From contig CANQOL010000024.1 of the NCBI GenBank assembly GCA_947625475.1, positions 1 through 48,189 of the forward strand: a stretch of DNA of 48,189 nucleotides, written 5' to 3'. Under the pieces are notes generated by a model, which was not told the DNA's origin, searched no databases, and worked only from the letters and a program-made list of their open reading frames with translations. The stretch is from an uncultured Acetatifactor sp. (GTDB taxonomy: Bacteria > Bacillota > Clostridia > Lachnospirales > Lachnospiraceae). Every line of letters begins with the position of its first letter. The first letter of the stretch is position 1. The position numbers were made by a program, and so were the translations under genes. Positions 25,130 through 33,846 of the stretch are shown piece by piece.

Positions 25130-26068
25130 TCACCCTTCCCACTCCCCCTGATGATAAAAGCGGCTTGTAAACCTTCCCTCCCGGTCCCGCCCAAGGACCA
25201 CCACACAGTCAAAGAGCCCCTGCCACAGAGCCCTGTCCCGCGCCGCCCTGGAGGTGAGATCCTTCAGTCCGTCCCCGTGAAGAGTGGCCAGGATCCGCAC
25301 GCCCCCGGCCGCAGCCTCATGGAGCGCCTCCAGCTCCTGACGGCTCCCCAGCTCGTCTATGGCGATCACCTGGGGGGACATGGACCGCAGGAGCATCCTC
25401 ATGCCCAAAACCTTGGGGCAGGCGTCCAGCACGTCTGTCCGGGGCCCCACATCGTTCTGGGGCTGTCCCAAAAAACAGCCCGCGATCTCCGAGCGCTCAT
25501 CCACCACACCCACCTTCTGCCCCCGGCCGTAGGCGTTTCCCCGGGAGATCTGGCGGATCAGGTCCCGCAGCAGCGTGGTCTTGCCACAGCCGGGCGGGGA
25601 CAGGATCAGGGTGTTTTTCACCTGTCCCTGCCGGTAGAGCCAGGGCAGCACTCCGTCCGCCGCCCCCTTCACCTCATGGGCAATCCGGATATTCATGCCG
25701 CAGATATGCTTCAGGGTGCGCACCTCCCCGTCCTCCCCCAGCACCGCCTGTCCCACCAGCCCCACCCGGTGTCCCCCTGCCACCGTCACAAAGCCCTGCC
25801 GCAGCTCCTCCTCGAAGGCATAGAGCGAATAGTGGCAGAGGTGCTGAAGAATTTCCTCCAGCTGCTCCGGGCTGACCCTCTCGGCCAGCTCCGGCTTGTC
25901 CGTGATCCGGCCCCTCCCGTCCAGATACCATTCCCGCTCCCCCTCCAGCAGCATGACGGGCCGGCGGGCCCGCAGCCGTATCTCGCTGAGCGTTCCCTCC
26001 CTGGATGCCGCCTCCCGGAAAAATTCCCTCATTTCCATGGGGAACATATGCAGAATGCTCTCAAACAT
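25130..26068 (-). CDS. spoIIIAA: Stage III sporulation protein AA (secretion-type ATPase)
   Basis: 312 residues from ATG 26068; a GTG three codons upstream has no properly spaced ribosome site, while AGAGGTGG lies 5 nt before the ATG. Walker A is SPPGCGKTTLLRDLIR. The following blocks VGVVDERSEIAG, GQPQNDVGPRTDVLDACPK and QVIAIDELGS are typical of SpoIIIAA, a GspE-like ATPase powering the SpoIIIA-SpoIIQ channel. First gene of the eight-gene operon and preceded by a sigma-E-like promoter. Confidence 0.96.
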   Translation of the reverse strand: MFESILHMFPMEMREFFREAASREGTLSEIRLRARRPVMLLEGEREWYLDGRGRITDKPELAERVSPEQLEEILQHLCHYSLYAFEEELRQGFVTVAGGHRVGLVGQAVLGEDGEVRTLKHICGMNIRIAHEVKGAADGVLPWLYRQGQVKNTLILSPPGCGKTTLLRDLIRQISRGNAYGRGQKVGVVDERSEIAGCFLGQPQNDVGPRTDVLDACPKVLGMRMLLRSMSPQVIAIDELGSRQELEALHEAAAGGVRILATLHGDGLKDLTSRAARDRALWQGLFDCVVVLGRDREGRFTSRFYHQGEWEG

Positions 26069-26087
26069 GTTGTCCACCTCTTATCTC

Positions 26088-26115
26088 AATATATGAAGGG
26101 GGGCAGGAAAAATGA
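26088..26115 (-). promoter_or_regulatory. Sigma-E-like promoter of the spoIIIA operon
   Basis: On the minus strand the -10 CATATATT (26088-26095) matches seven of eight positions of the mother-cell sigma-E consensus CATACAnT. TCATTTT (26109-26115) matches six of seven of KMATATT, 13 nt upstream, one shorter than the usual 14. The predicted start site is only ~13 nt from the ATG, so the leader would be very short; this weakens the call. Confidence 0.6.
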
Positions 26116-26144
26116 ACCTGAATCTTCCCTTTTCCCGCAAACTG

Positions 26145-26153
26145 TGCTATAAT
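26145..26153 (+). promoter_or_regulatory. Extended -10 promoter of trkA
   Basis: TG-C-TATAAT (26145-26153) forms an extended -10 on the plus strand, 77 nt before the trkA ATG. No strong -35 is seen 17 nt upstream. The 160-nt divergent region also holds the spoIIIAA promoter on the other strand. Confidence 0.55.
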
Positions 26154-26230
26154 CCCAATGACGCCGGACAAAAGCTGTAAAACAGGACATAACCGGCTGT
26201 GATTTCAAACAAAATCAAAAGGAGAAACCT

Positions 26231-27592
26231 ATGCAGATAATCATCGTGGGCTGCGGCAAGGTGGGCTATACGCTGGTGGAACAGCTGAGCGGCGAGGAGC
26301 ACAATCTGGTGGTCATCGACGAGAAGGAGGACCGGGTCGCCTCCATCACCGACAATCTGGACGCCATGGGCATCGTGGGGAACGGGGTCAGCTATCAGAC
26401 CCTGCAGGAGGCGGGCATCGCCCAGGCCGACCTGCTGATCGCCGTGACAGGCTCCGACGAGCAGAACCTCCTTTGCTGCGTCATCGCAAAAAAGGCAGGC
26501 AACTGCAAAACCATCGCCCGGGTACGCAACCCCATCTACAATTCAGAGCTGGAGTTTCTGCGCAAGGAGCTGGGGCTGGCCATGATTATCAACCCGGAGA
26601 TGACCTGCGCCAACGAGATCGCCCGGATCTTCCAGTTCCCCTCCGCCATGAAAATAGACACCTTCTCCAAGGGGCGCATCGAGCTGCTCCACTTCAGGGT
26701 GACGAAGGAATGTCTTCTGAACAACTATCAGCTGCTCCACATCCGCACCGCCCTGAAATGCGACGTGCTGGTGTGTACGGTGGTGCGCAGGGAACAGGTC
26801 TTCATCCCCAGGGGCGATTTTGTGTTCCAGGCCGGGGATGTGGTCTCCGTGGTCTCCTCCCCGGCCCAGGCCAACGAATTTTTCCGGAAAATCGGCATCA
26901 ATATCGGCCGGGTGCGCACGGTGATGATCGTGGGGGGCGGCAAGATCGCCTACTACCTGACCCGCCGTCTTCTGGCCGCCGGCATCGAGACCAAGATCAT
27001 CGAGCAGGACAGGGAGCGCTGCGAACAGCTCAGCAGCCTGCTGCCCAAGGCCACCGTCATCTGCGGGGACGGGACGGATCAGAGCCTCCTTCTGGAGGAA
27101 GGGCTGGAGCAGGTCCAGGGCTTCGCCGCCCTGACCGGGCTGGACGAGGAAAACATCCTCCTGTCCCTGTACGCCAAAAAGATCTCCCCCCGCACCAAGG
27201 TGGTCACAAAGGTGAACCGGATCAGCTTCAACAGCGTGCTGAGCGACTTAAAGCTGGACAGCATCACCTACCCCAGGCTGATGACCGCGGACTCCATCAT
27301 CAAGTACGCCCGCTCCATGAACGAGTCCTTAAACAGCAACGTGGAAAACCTCTACAAGCTGGAGGAAGGCAAGGTGGAAGCCCTGGAGTTTTACATTAAA
27401 GAAGAAAACCGGGTGACGGGGATCCCCCTGCAGAATATGCACATCAAGAAAAATATCCTGATCTGCTGCATCAACCGGGGGGGCCGCATCATCATCCCCG
27501 GCGGCCAGGATATGCTTGCGCCCGGGGATTTTGCGGTGGTGGTGACCATGAACACCGCCCGCCTGCACGACATCAAGGATATTATGGAGTAA
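26231..27592 (+). CDS. trkA: Trk potassium uptake regulator TrkA
   Basis: 453 residues, cytoplasmic NAD(H)/ATP-binding gating subunit of the Trk potassium uptake system. It has two RCK modules: the first Rossmann fold begins MQIIIVGCGKVGYTLVEQL with the acidic strand end VVIDEKED, and the second begins VMIVGGGKIAYYLTRRL with IIEQDRERC. Each is followed by a TrkA-C domain. AGGAG precedes the ATG. It lies 9 nt upstream of trkH, so the pair is one operon. Confidence 0.96.
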   Translation: MQIIIVGCGKVGYTLVEQLSGEEHNLVVIDEKEDRVASITDNLDAMGIVGNGVSYQTLQEAGIAQADLLIAVTGSDEQNLLCCVIAKKAGNCKTIARVRNPIYNSELEFLRKELGLAMIINPEMTCANEIARIFQFPSAMKIDTFSKGRIELLHFRVTKECLLNNYQLLHIRTALKCDVLVCTVVRREQVFIPRGDFVFQAGDVVSVVSSPAQANEFFRKIGINIGRVRTVMIVGGGKIAYYLTRRLLAAGIETKIIEQDRERCEQLSSLLPKATVICGDGTDQSLLLEEGLEQVQGFAALTGLDEENILLSLYAKKISPRTKVVTKVNRISFNSVLSDLKLDSITYPRLMTADSIIKYARSMNESLNSNVENLYKLEEGKVEALEFYIKEENRVTGIPLQNMHIKKNILICCINRGGRIIIPGGQDMLAPGDFAVVVTMNTARLHDIKDIME

Positions 27593-27601
27593 AAGAGACC
27601 T

Positions 27602-29044
27602 ATGAATTTTTCGATCGTTAGATTTATCCTGGGATGGATTTTGAAATTTGAGTCGGTCTTCCTGCTGCTGCCCGCCCTGGTGGGACTGTTCTACGGCGAA
27701 CAGCGGGCCTCCGGCTCCTACCTGATCAGCGCGGCCCTATGCCTCCTGGTGGGCTTCCTGGTCAGCTTCAAGCCCCCTGTGAGCCGCCAGCTCTACATGC
27801 GGGAGGGCTTCGCCTGCGTGGCCTTGGGATGGCTGGTGATGAGTATCTTCGGGGCCGTCCCCTTTGTGCTGTGCGGGGATATCCCCAGCTGCACGGACGC
27901 CCTCTTTGAGACCGTGTCCGGCTTTACCACCACCGGCGCCAGCATCCTCACGGACGTGGAGGCGCTCACCCACGCCAGCCTCTTCTGGCGCAGCTTTACC
28001 CACTGGGTGGGAGGCATGGGGGTCTTTGTGTTTATCATGGCCATTCTCCCCCTCATGGGAGGCTCCACCATGAACCTGATGCGGGCGGAAAGCCCGGGCC
28101 CTTCCGTGGGAAAGCTGGTCCCCCGGGTGATGGACACCGCCAAGATCCTCTACGGGATCTATCTGGGCATCACCCTGCTCCAGAGCATCCTTCTGTGTAT
28201 ATGCGGCCTGGATCTGTTTGAGTCCCTGACCACCACCTTCGGCACCGTGGGCACCGGAGGCTTCGGCATCTACAACAGCAGTATCGGCGGCTTTTCCCCC
28301 GTGGTCCAGAATGTGATCACCGTGTTTATGATTCTGAGCGGCATCAACTATATGGCCTACTTTTATCTGCTGCGCCGGGAGCCCAGGAAGATCTTCGCCA
28401 TCGAGGAAGTCCGCTGGTATCTGGCGGTGATCCTGGCCAGCGCCCTGGTGATCTGCGCCAACATCCGGCCCCTCTACGGCACCCTGGGGGAGGCTCTGCG
28501 CCACTCCTTCTTCCAGGTGGGCTCCATCATCACCACCACCGGCTACTCCACCGCGGACTTCGACGCCTGGCCCATGCTCTCCAAGACCATCCTGGTGCTC
28601 TTAATGTTCTGCGGCGCCTGCGCGGGCAGCACCGGCGGCGGCATCAAGGTCTCCCGCTTTGTGATCCTCTTTAAGACCATCGGCAGGGAGCTCTCCACCA
28701 TGATCCACCCCAGGCTGGTGCGCAAAATTAAAATGGATGGACACAGCGTCCCCCAGGAGGTCGTCCGGTCCACCCATGTATATATCTCCGTGTACTTTAT
28801 CCTGCTGCTGGCCTCCATGCTGCTGATCAGCGTGGACGGCCACAATTTCACCACCAACTTCACCGCAGTGGCCGCCACCTTAAACAACATCGGCCCCGGG
28901 CTGGACCTGGTGGGGCCCGCCCAGAACTTTGCCCTCTACTCCGCCTTCTCCAAGTATGTGCTCATATTTGACATGCTGGCGGGGCGTCTGGAGCTGTTCC
29001 CCATGCTGATCCTGCTGCTGCCCTCCTGCTGGAAGAAATACTAA
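27602..29044 (+). CDS. trkH: Trk potassium transporter TrkH
   Basis: 480 residues, with four membrane-pore-membrane repeats. The selectivity-filter segments are visible as TVSGFTTTGASIL, TTFGTVGTGGFGIYNSSI, GSIITTTGYSTADFDAWP and ATLNNIGPGLDLVGP, each with the conserved Gly. Conserved HWVGGMGV occurs after the first pore segment. Transports K+ with TrkA bound on the cytoplasmic side. The stop codon lies 16 nt from the stop of the convergent dehydrogenase gene. Confidence 0.96.
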   Translation: MNFSIVRFILGWILKFESVFLLLPALVGLFYGEQRASGSYLISAALCLLVGFLVSFKPPVSRQLYMREGFACVALGWLVMSIFGAVPFVLCGDIPSCTDALFETVSGFTTTGASILTDVEALTHASLFWRSFTHWVGGMGVFVFIMAILPLMGGSTMNLMRAESPGPSVGKLVPRVMDTAKILYGIYLGITLLQSILLCICGLDLFESLTTTFGTVGTGGFGIYNSSIGGFSPVVQNVITVFMILSGINYMAYFYLLRREPRKIFAIEEVRWYLAVILASALVICANIRPLYGTLGEALRHSFFQVGSIITTTGYSTADFDAWPMLSKTILVLLMFCGACAGSTGGGIKVSRFVILFKTIGRELSTMIHPRLVRKIKMDGHSVPQEVVRSTHVYISVYFILLLASMLLISVDGHNFTTNFTAVAATLNNIGPGLDLVGPAQNFALYSAFSKYVLIFDMLAGRLELFPMLILLLPSCWKKY

Positions 29045-29045
29045 A

Positions 29046-29062
29046 AGCAAAGCGCTTTTGCT
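29046..29062. terminator. Short hairpin between convergent genes
   Basis: AGCAAA (29046-29051) pairs with TTTGCT (29057-29062) around a 5-nt loop; an overlapping alternative stem AAAAGC/GCTTTT also fits. It sits exactly between the convergent trkH and dehydrogenase stops. There is no clear T-tract on either strand, so termination is inferred mainly from position. Confidence 0.35.
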
Positions 29063-30113
29063 ACACCAGGATCCGATTCAGGATTTCATCCTCATGCAGC
29101 AGCCGCTTGGCCTCCTCCCGATATTTTTCCTCATGGAGATAGGTATGCCGGTGGGGCTTGATGGAGGGGGCCATATCGATGGCCTTCTCGAAATCTGCCT
29201 TCCGCAGCTTCAGTGTCTCCACATGATCCCAGAATCCGGTGTCCGTAAAGACCGTGTTGACCCTCACATACCGATGGTCCTGCACCTTGGCCATCAGATA
29301 GGTGGCTATGCCCACCTGAATCCCGTGAAGGGCCGGTTCCTCCATAAACTTGTCCAGGGCATGGGAAATCAGATGCTCGCTGCCGCTGGTGGGAGCGCTG
29401 CTGCCCGCGATCTCGTTGGCAATCCCGCTCATTGCCAGGGAATCCAGAAGCTCCCTCAAAAACAGATCCTCCTTGATGCTGGTAAAGGGGGTGCGCACAA
29501 AGCTGTTCACCGCCTTCTTGGCGATCATCACCGCAAAGTCGTTGATCTGGGAATAGCCCGCGGCGGCCTCAAACTGCCAGTCGTAGAGGGAAGTGATCTT
29601 GGAGACCATATCCCCGATCCCGGAATAGATAAAGCGCTCCGGAGCCGTGCGGATCACATTGATGTCCACAATGATCCCGTGGGCCAGCCTGGCGGGCACG
29701 GAGGTGCGCTTCCCGTTTACGATCAGGGAGGCGCTGGCGCTGGAAAAGCCGTCGCTGGAGCTGGAGGTGGGGACGCTGATAAAGGGCAGGTTGCGCAGGA
29801 AGGCTGCGTACTTGCCCGCGTCGATCACCTTGCCCCCTCCGATGGACAGAATCGTCTCCACCCTGGCGGGAAGGGTAAAGGCCATCTCCACAATGTCGTC
29901 CATGTCCACCGTGTCGATCTCCCGGTACTCCAGCACCTGGATTCCCTCCCGCTTCAGGGACTCCATCACCTGCTGGCCGAACAGCTCAATCAGCCCGTTT
30001 CCAAAATAGATCACCACGTTCTGAAAATTATCTTCCTTCATATACCGGCCGATGTTCTCCAGGGCCCCCGCCCCCACCTTCAGAATTGCCGGTATGGAAA
30101 TATTCTTTGCCAT
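29061..30113 (-). CDS. sn-glycerol-1-phosphate dehydrogenase-like (EgsA/AraM family)
   Basis: 350 residues of the iron-containing alcohol dehydrogenase/glycerol dehydrogenase superfamily. The dinucleotide site is SIGGGKVIDAGKYAA, followed by FISVPTSSSSDGFSSASASL and the metal-ligand helices with GIGDMVSKITSLYDW, GSEHLISHALD and ALHGIQVGIATYLM. The overall pattern matches bacterial glycerol-1-phosphate dehydrogenase (AraM/EgsA) rather than glycerol dehydrogenase. Such enzymes reduce dihydroxyacetone phosphate. Here it is the last gene of an operon with an EAL protein and a NYN protein. Substrate assignment is by family pattern only. Confidence 0.83.
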   Translation of the reverse strand: MAKNISIPAILKVGAGALENIGRYMKEDNFQNVVIYFGNGLIELFGQQVMESLKREGIQVLEYREIDTVDMDDIVEMAFTLPARVETILSIGGGKVIDAGKYAAFLRNLPFISVPTSSSSDGFSSASASLIVNGKRTSVPARLAHGIIVDINVIRTAPERFIYSGIGDMVSKITSLYDWQFEAAAGYSQINDFAVMIAKKAVNSFVRTPFTSIKEDLFLRELLDSLAMSGIANEIAGSSAPTSGSEHLISHALDKFMEEPALHGIQVGIATYLMAKVQDHRYVRVNTVFTDTGFWDHVETLKLRKADFEKAIDMAPSIKPHRHTYLHEEKYREEAKRLLHEDEILNRILV

Positions 30114-30131
30114 GTCTCCTCCTCCTGTGAT

Positions 30132-31124
30132 TTACGAATCCTGCTCCTGGGACGCCTCACCGCCCTCCGCCTGCTCCGGATGGTTCTTCTTCCAGGTCAC
30201 CGTGTTGCCGTTTACAATCAGGCCCTTGATGGTGCGCAGGAAGCTGGAAATCCGGCTGTACCCGTAATCCTTCAGATCAAAGCTCTTGTACTTGCCGGTG
30301 AGCTCCGTGTAGATGGTGGAAAGGTTGTCCACCGTGCCGTGGTTGTTGTCCAGGATGGTCTTGATCTCCTTCTCGATCACACCCCGGTCCACCTGCTCCT
30401 CCTTCCTCACATAGTGGTGGTTGTGGTCCCGCACCACCGTGAAATGAGGCATTCCCTCGGACAAAAACACGCTGAGCTTGGAGTAGCCGTAATTTCTCAC
30501 ATCAAAATCCGGGAACCGGTCGCTTAGGCGGCTCCCCACTGTGCTCAGCTCCATGCCCGTATCCCCGGCCTCGTTCACCATGGCCATCACCGCGTTCTCG
30601 ATGGTCTGAAGGCTGGTCACATTGTTGGAGCCGTTCTCCTCCCGGGCATGGGAGGAAGACCGGGAGCCGTTCTCCCCGCTGGCCTTGTTGGCCTCGTCGA
30701 TCAGATTCAGGTGCACAAACTTGTTACAGGCCCTGGTGAGAGCCAGGGGCGCCTGGGATTCCCCCATGCCCAGCACGTACTTTTTTTCCTCCCGCAGCCG
30801 CATGGCCAGGCGGGTGAAATCACTGTCGCTGGTCACCAGGCAAAACCCGTCCATCTTGTTCTGATAGAGCAGGTCCATGGCGTCTATGACCATGGCCATA
30901 TCCGTGCTGTTCTTGCCTGTGGTGTAGGAGAAGGACTGGATGGGGTGAATGGAGTACTCCAGCAAAGTGGATTCCCGCCAGCCGTTCACCCGGGACCAGT
31001 TTCCGTAGATCCTGCGGCAGGGCGCGGACCCGTATTTCTCCAGCTCGTCAAAGATCACGGACGCGTATTTGGAGCTGACGTTTTCCGCGTCGATCAGTAC
31101 CGCAAATTGTATTTTCTCTTCCAT
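30132..31124 (-). CDS. NYN-domain nuclease with tandem OST-HTH/LOTUS-like domains
   Basis: 330 residues from ATG 31124. The N-terminal NYN (PIN-like) domain (about 5-150) has the acidic residues of a Mg-dependent ribonuclease: VLIDAENV, STDMAMVIDAMDLL and LVTSDSDFTRLAMRLRE. Two C-terminal modules (about 195-255 and 265-325) share the motif FDVRNYGYSKLSVFL / FDLKDYGYSRISSFL, typical of OST-HTH/LOTUS RNA-binding domains. The combination resembles bacterial LabA/limkain-type proteins. RNA processing or degradation is the likely role, target unknown. It is between the EAL gene (28-nt gap) and the dehydrogenase (18-nt gap). Confidence 0.88.
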   Translation of the reverse strand: MEEKIQFAVLIDAENVSSKYASVIFDELEKYGSAPCRRIYGNWSRVNGWRESTLLEYSIHPIQSFSYTTGKNSTDMAMVIDAMDLLYQNKMDGFCLVTSDSDFTRLAMRLREEKKYVLGMGESQAPLALTRACNKFVHLNLIDEANKASGENGSRSSSHAREENGSNNVTSLQTIENAVMAMVNEAGDTGMELSTVGSRLSDRFPDFDVRNYGYSKLSVFLSEGMPHFTVVRDHNHHYVRKEEQVDRGVIEKEIKTILDNNHGTVDNLSTIYTELTGKYKSFDLKDYGYSRISSFLRTIKGLIVNGNTVTWKKNHPEQAEGGEASQEQDS

Positions 31125-31152
31125 TGCACTGCCTTTCCCTTCTTGACTTTCT

Positions 31153-32358
31153 CTACTCCAGATTCTGACACAGGCTGATGACCAGCACATCGTCCACGGA
31201 GGGGCTCTTCACAAAATAGTTGGTGGTTTCCACCTTCCGGTACACGCCGTCGTCCCCCAGCTGGCGGGTCACCAGGCGCACGAACTTGTCGCCCCGCTCA
31301 TAGGCCGCCATCTGATTGGCGATGCTGAAGGTGGTCCGGAACGCCTCCTGGTCGTCCGGGTACATGGTGGCCGCCCCGTGCCCGATCAGTTCCTCGAAGA
31401 TGCCGGTGGAGGGACAGGTGGTGGCGGAAAAGTTCTCATAGGCCATCATATAGTAGCTGTTCCGGGTCAGATTGGAGAAAATCACCAGCGGATAGCGGAC
31501 AAATATGGCCTCCAGCAGAAGCTGGGTGGCGCTGGAGGGCGCCTGTATCACCAGGATATCCTCCCCCTCTTCCTTCCCGCCCTGGCTGCAGAGCAGGTCA
31601 AATTCCCCGGCCGGCATGGGCCTGGCAAACAGAAAGCCCTGGATTTTCTTACAGCTGCAGGTGCGCAGGAACCCCAGCTGCTCCCGGGTCTCCACCCCCT
31701 CCGCCACGGTGATGAGCCCCAGACGGTTGGCAAAGTTGAAGATACTCTCCAGCACAATGCGCTCCCTCTCGTCCTCACAGTTGCGGCTGATCAGGGACTT
31801 GTCGATCTTGAGCACATCGAAGGGGATATCCTTCACAAAGCTTAAGGAGGAAAGGCCGCTTCCAAAGTCGTCTATGGCCACGGTGAAGCCCTCTCCCCGC
31901 ACACCCGTGACAAAGCTGCCGATCCTGGCGGAGTCGTCCACCAGGGCGGACTCCGTAACCTCCACCTCGATGAGCCGGTGAGGCACCTGACAGGCATCCA
32001 CGACCCGGCAGAGGTTTTCGCAGAAATCCTCCTCCTTCACATGCGTCCGGGAAAAATTCACCGCGATGGGCACGCTGGGGACTCCCCTCTCCCGCTGATT
32101 CCTCAAAAATTCACATACCTCTCTGAGCATGTACCAGTCCAGTTCCATGATCTCGTCCCCCTGCTCCAGCAGCGGGATAAAATCCCCGGGCATGACCGTC
32201 TCCCCTCCCGGCCGCACCCAGCGCACCAGAGCCTCCGCACTGACCATCCGGTTGGTGATGGCATCGTACTGGGGCTGATAGTAAGCCTTCAGCTCACGCC
32301 TCCCCATGGCCTGCCTGATCTCTTCCACAGAGACCGGGCCCTTGTTCTCTGTACTCAT
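31153..32358 (-). CDS. EAL-domain c-di-GMP phosphodiesterase with C-terminal PAS-like domain
   Basis: 401 residues, cytoplasmic with no membrane segment. The EAL domain (about 15-255) shows AEALVRW (E42AL), the metal/catalytic residues in [44 protein letters not shown] and [10 protein letters not shown], so the active site looks complete. No GGDEF domain is present. Residues ~270-400 ([22 protein letters not shown], later [12 protein letters not shown]) look like a PAS-type sensor domain. It likely degrades c-di-GMP in response to an internal signal. First gene of an operon with the NYN protein and dehydrogenase; GGGAGA precedes the ATG. Confidence 0.92.
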   Translation of the reverse strand: MSTENKGPVSVEEIRQAMGRRELKAYYQPQYDAITNRMVSAEALVRWVRPGGETVMPGDFIPLLEQGDEIMELDWYMLREVCEFLRNQRERGVPSVPIAVNFSRTHVKEEDFCENLCRVVDACQVPHRLIEVEVTESALVDDSARIGSFVTGVRGEGFTVAIDDFGSGLSSLSFVKDIPFDVLKIDKSLISRNCEDERERIVLESIFNFANRLGLITVAEGVETREQLGFLRTCSCKKIQGFLFARPMPAGEFDLLCSQGGKEEGEDILVIQAPSSATQLLLEAIFVRYPLVIFSNLTRNSYYMMAYENFSATTCPSTGIFEELIGHGAATMYPDDQEAFRTTFSIANQMAAYERGDKFVRLVTRQLGDDGVYRKVETTNYFVKSPSVDDVLVISLCQNLE

Positions 32359-32417
32359 ATTCTCCCATCCCTTTCTCTTGCAGCTGCCCGGACATGCGGG
32401 CCAATCTCTTTACTTTC

Positions 32418-32446
32418 ATTATAGCGGCAAAATCCGCTTCTGGCAA
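32418..32446 (-). promoter_or_regulatory. Sigma-A promoter of the EAL-NYN-dehydrogenase operon
   Basis: On the minus strand TTGCCA (32441-32446), 17-nt spacer, TATAAT (32418-32423), about 60 nt before the EAL start codon. It is among the best promoters in the window. Confidence 0.85.
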
Positions 32447-32556
32447 CCAGAAAAAGGAATCCGCCGCGCCCCTCTCCCGGTTCCACGGAGGATCCGGGAC
32501 AAAAAACGGGCGTCCCCTCCAGCCCTTCGGCTGAGGAAGAGCCCAAAACATACATG

Positions 32557-33573
32557 TCAATCTGTTTCCCCGGCCTCTCCCATCTCCAGCGCAAGATCTG
32601 TCAATTCACGGAGCTTTTCCTCCAGCAGCTTTTTATCCGGCAGATGCTCTGTATAACTCGATACCAGTGTCGGTGAAGTGCTGCGGCTAAGCGCGTACTC
32701 AACGACCGCATCGTCCTTAGCGGCGCACAAAATTACGCCTACGCTGGGATTCTCGTTGGGCTTCTTCACATCCCGGTCGAGCGCCTCCAGATAGAAGTTG
32801 ATCTGACCGATATGCTCCGGCTTGAATTTGCCGATTTTCAGCTCCACAGGCACCAGACAGCTCAGCGCCCGATTGTAGAAAAGCAGGTCAATGTAAAAAT
32901 CCTGCCCGCCGACTTGGATGCGGTATTCCTCACCGATAAAGGAGAAATCTCTGCCAAATTCCAAAATAAAGTCCTTTAAATTTGCAATAATTGCTTTTCG
33001 CAGATTGCGCTCGGAGTAATCCTTCGGCAAGTCAAGAAACTCCAGCACATAGGAATCCAGGATACTGCTTCGCACGTCCTTTGTTACGAGATTCGGAAGC
33101 GGCTTCTGGTTGGACAGCATATACCTCTCGTAGTAGGCGCTGTCCATCTGGCGCTCCAGCTCGCGCTTGGAATACCTCTCCTTGATGCAGATCGTCATGT
33201 AAAAATGCCGTTCTTCAGCGGACTTTGAGCCTGACATGATCAGCAGATGGTTCGTCCAGCTGATTTGTGTCACCAGTGGTGTCACAAATTCGTCGTCCTT
33301 GTAGGTTTCATAGAATTGCTTCATCCGATAAAGCCCGCGGCGGTTGAAGCCCTTGATGCCGGGGTTGTTCTCGGCAATGTATGCGGCCACTTCGTCGATC
33401 ACCTTGTCGCCAAATCCTGACGCTGCACACAGACCCGATAGGTACTCTCCCACATCCCAATACATCCGGATAAGCTCAGCGTTGACTGCTTTCAACGCGC
33501 GATTGCGGGCCTGATCGATAATAGAAATAATCTTGTCAAACTGACTCATTTTGGGGGTCAATTCTTCGCTCAT
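32557..33573 (-). CDS. DUF1016/YhcG-type PD-(D/E)XK nuclease-like protein
   Basis: 338 residues. The N-terminal winged-helix-like half has the YhcG/DUF1016 pattern IDQARNRALKAVNAELIRMYWDVG and FNRRGLYRMKQFYETY followed by PLVTQISWTNHLLIM. The C-terminal half has a PD-(D/E)XK core: DFYIDLLFYNRALSCLVPVELKIGKFKPEHIGQ (cited in parts, with D...ELK). Members are often linked with restriction-modification or mobile DNA, but no methylase or other partner is adjacent. Base composition is clearly more AT-rich than the flanks, with codons such as TTT, ATT and AAT common, a sign of transfer. It has a promoter of its own. Confidence 0.88.
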   Translation of the reverse strand: MSEELTPKMSQFDKIISIIDQARNRALKAVNAELIRMYWDVGEYLSGLCAASGFGDKVIDEVAAYIAENNPGIKGFNRRGLYRMKQFYETYKDDEFVTPLVTQISWTNHLLIMSGSKSAEERHFYMTICIKERYSKRELERQMDSAYYERYMLSNQKPLPNLVTKDVRSSILDSYVLEFLDLPKDYSERNLRKAIIANLKDFILEFGRDFSFIGEEYRIQVGGQDFYIDLLFYNRALSCLVPVELKIGKFKPEHIGQINFYLEALDRDVKKPNENPSVGVILCAAKDDAVVEYALSRSTSPTLVSSYTEHLPDKKLLEEKLRELTDLALEMGEAGETD

Positions 33574-33619
33574 GCCTATACGCCTCCCTTCAAAGAGACC
33601 TCCTTTTCGAGTTAATCAT

Positions 33620-33648
33620 AGTATACATAAAATCCGGGCTGTTATCAA
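33620..33648 (-). promoter_or_regulatory. Promoter of the DUF1016 gene
   Basis: On the minus strand TTGATA (33643-33648), 17-nt spacer, TATACT (33620-33625), about 47 nt before the ATG. The -35 lies in the loop of an inverted repeat (33629-33658). Confidence 0.75.
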
Positions 33649-33658
33649 CCCGGATTTT
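33629..33658. repeat. Inverted repeat overlapping the DUF1016 promoter
   Basis: AAAATCCGGG (33629-33638) and CCCGGATTTT (33649-33658) form a perfect 10-bp inverted repeat around a 10-nt loop. A T-rich run (GTTTTTTC) follows on the plus strand, so it may be a terminator in that direction. It could also be an operator covering the promoter. On the minus strand it might also stop read-through from tRNA-Leu. Confidence 0.7.
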
Positions 33659-33787
33659 GTTTTTTCGTAATAATTTTATTTCATTGTAGATAAAAAGGAT
33701 CTGCTTTTTCTTCCTTGGCCCTCTCGGTTTGGACGTCGGCTGTTTTCTCACTCCGCTGCGGAAATGAGTTGCTTCGTATCGGTCAAG

Positions 33788-33831
33788 AAAAACAATAACC
33801 CGAACCCATCTCCCACGGGAAACAGGTTCGG
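33788..33831 (-). terminator. Probable terminator of tRNA-Leu
   Basis: On the minus strand a stem CCGAACC/GGTTCGG (33825-33831 with 33800-33806) encloses an 18-nt loop and is followed by TTATTGTTTTTC. It begins 16 nt after the tRNA 3' end. Confidence 0.55.
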
Positions 33832-33846
33832 ATTATATTTGTCTAG

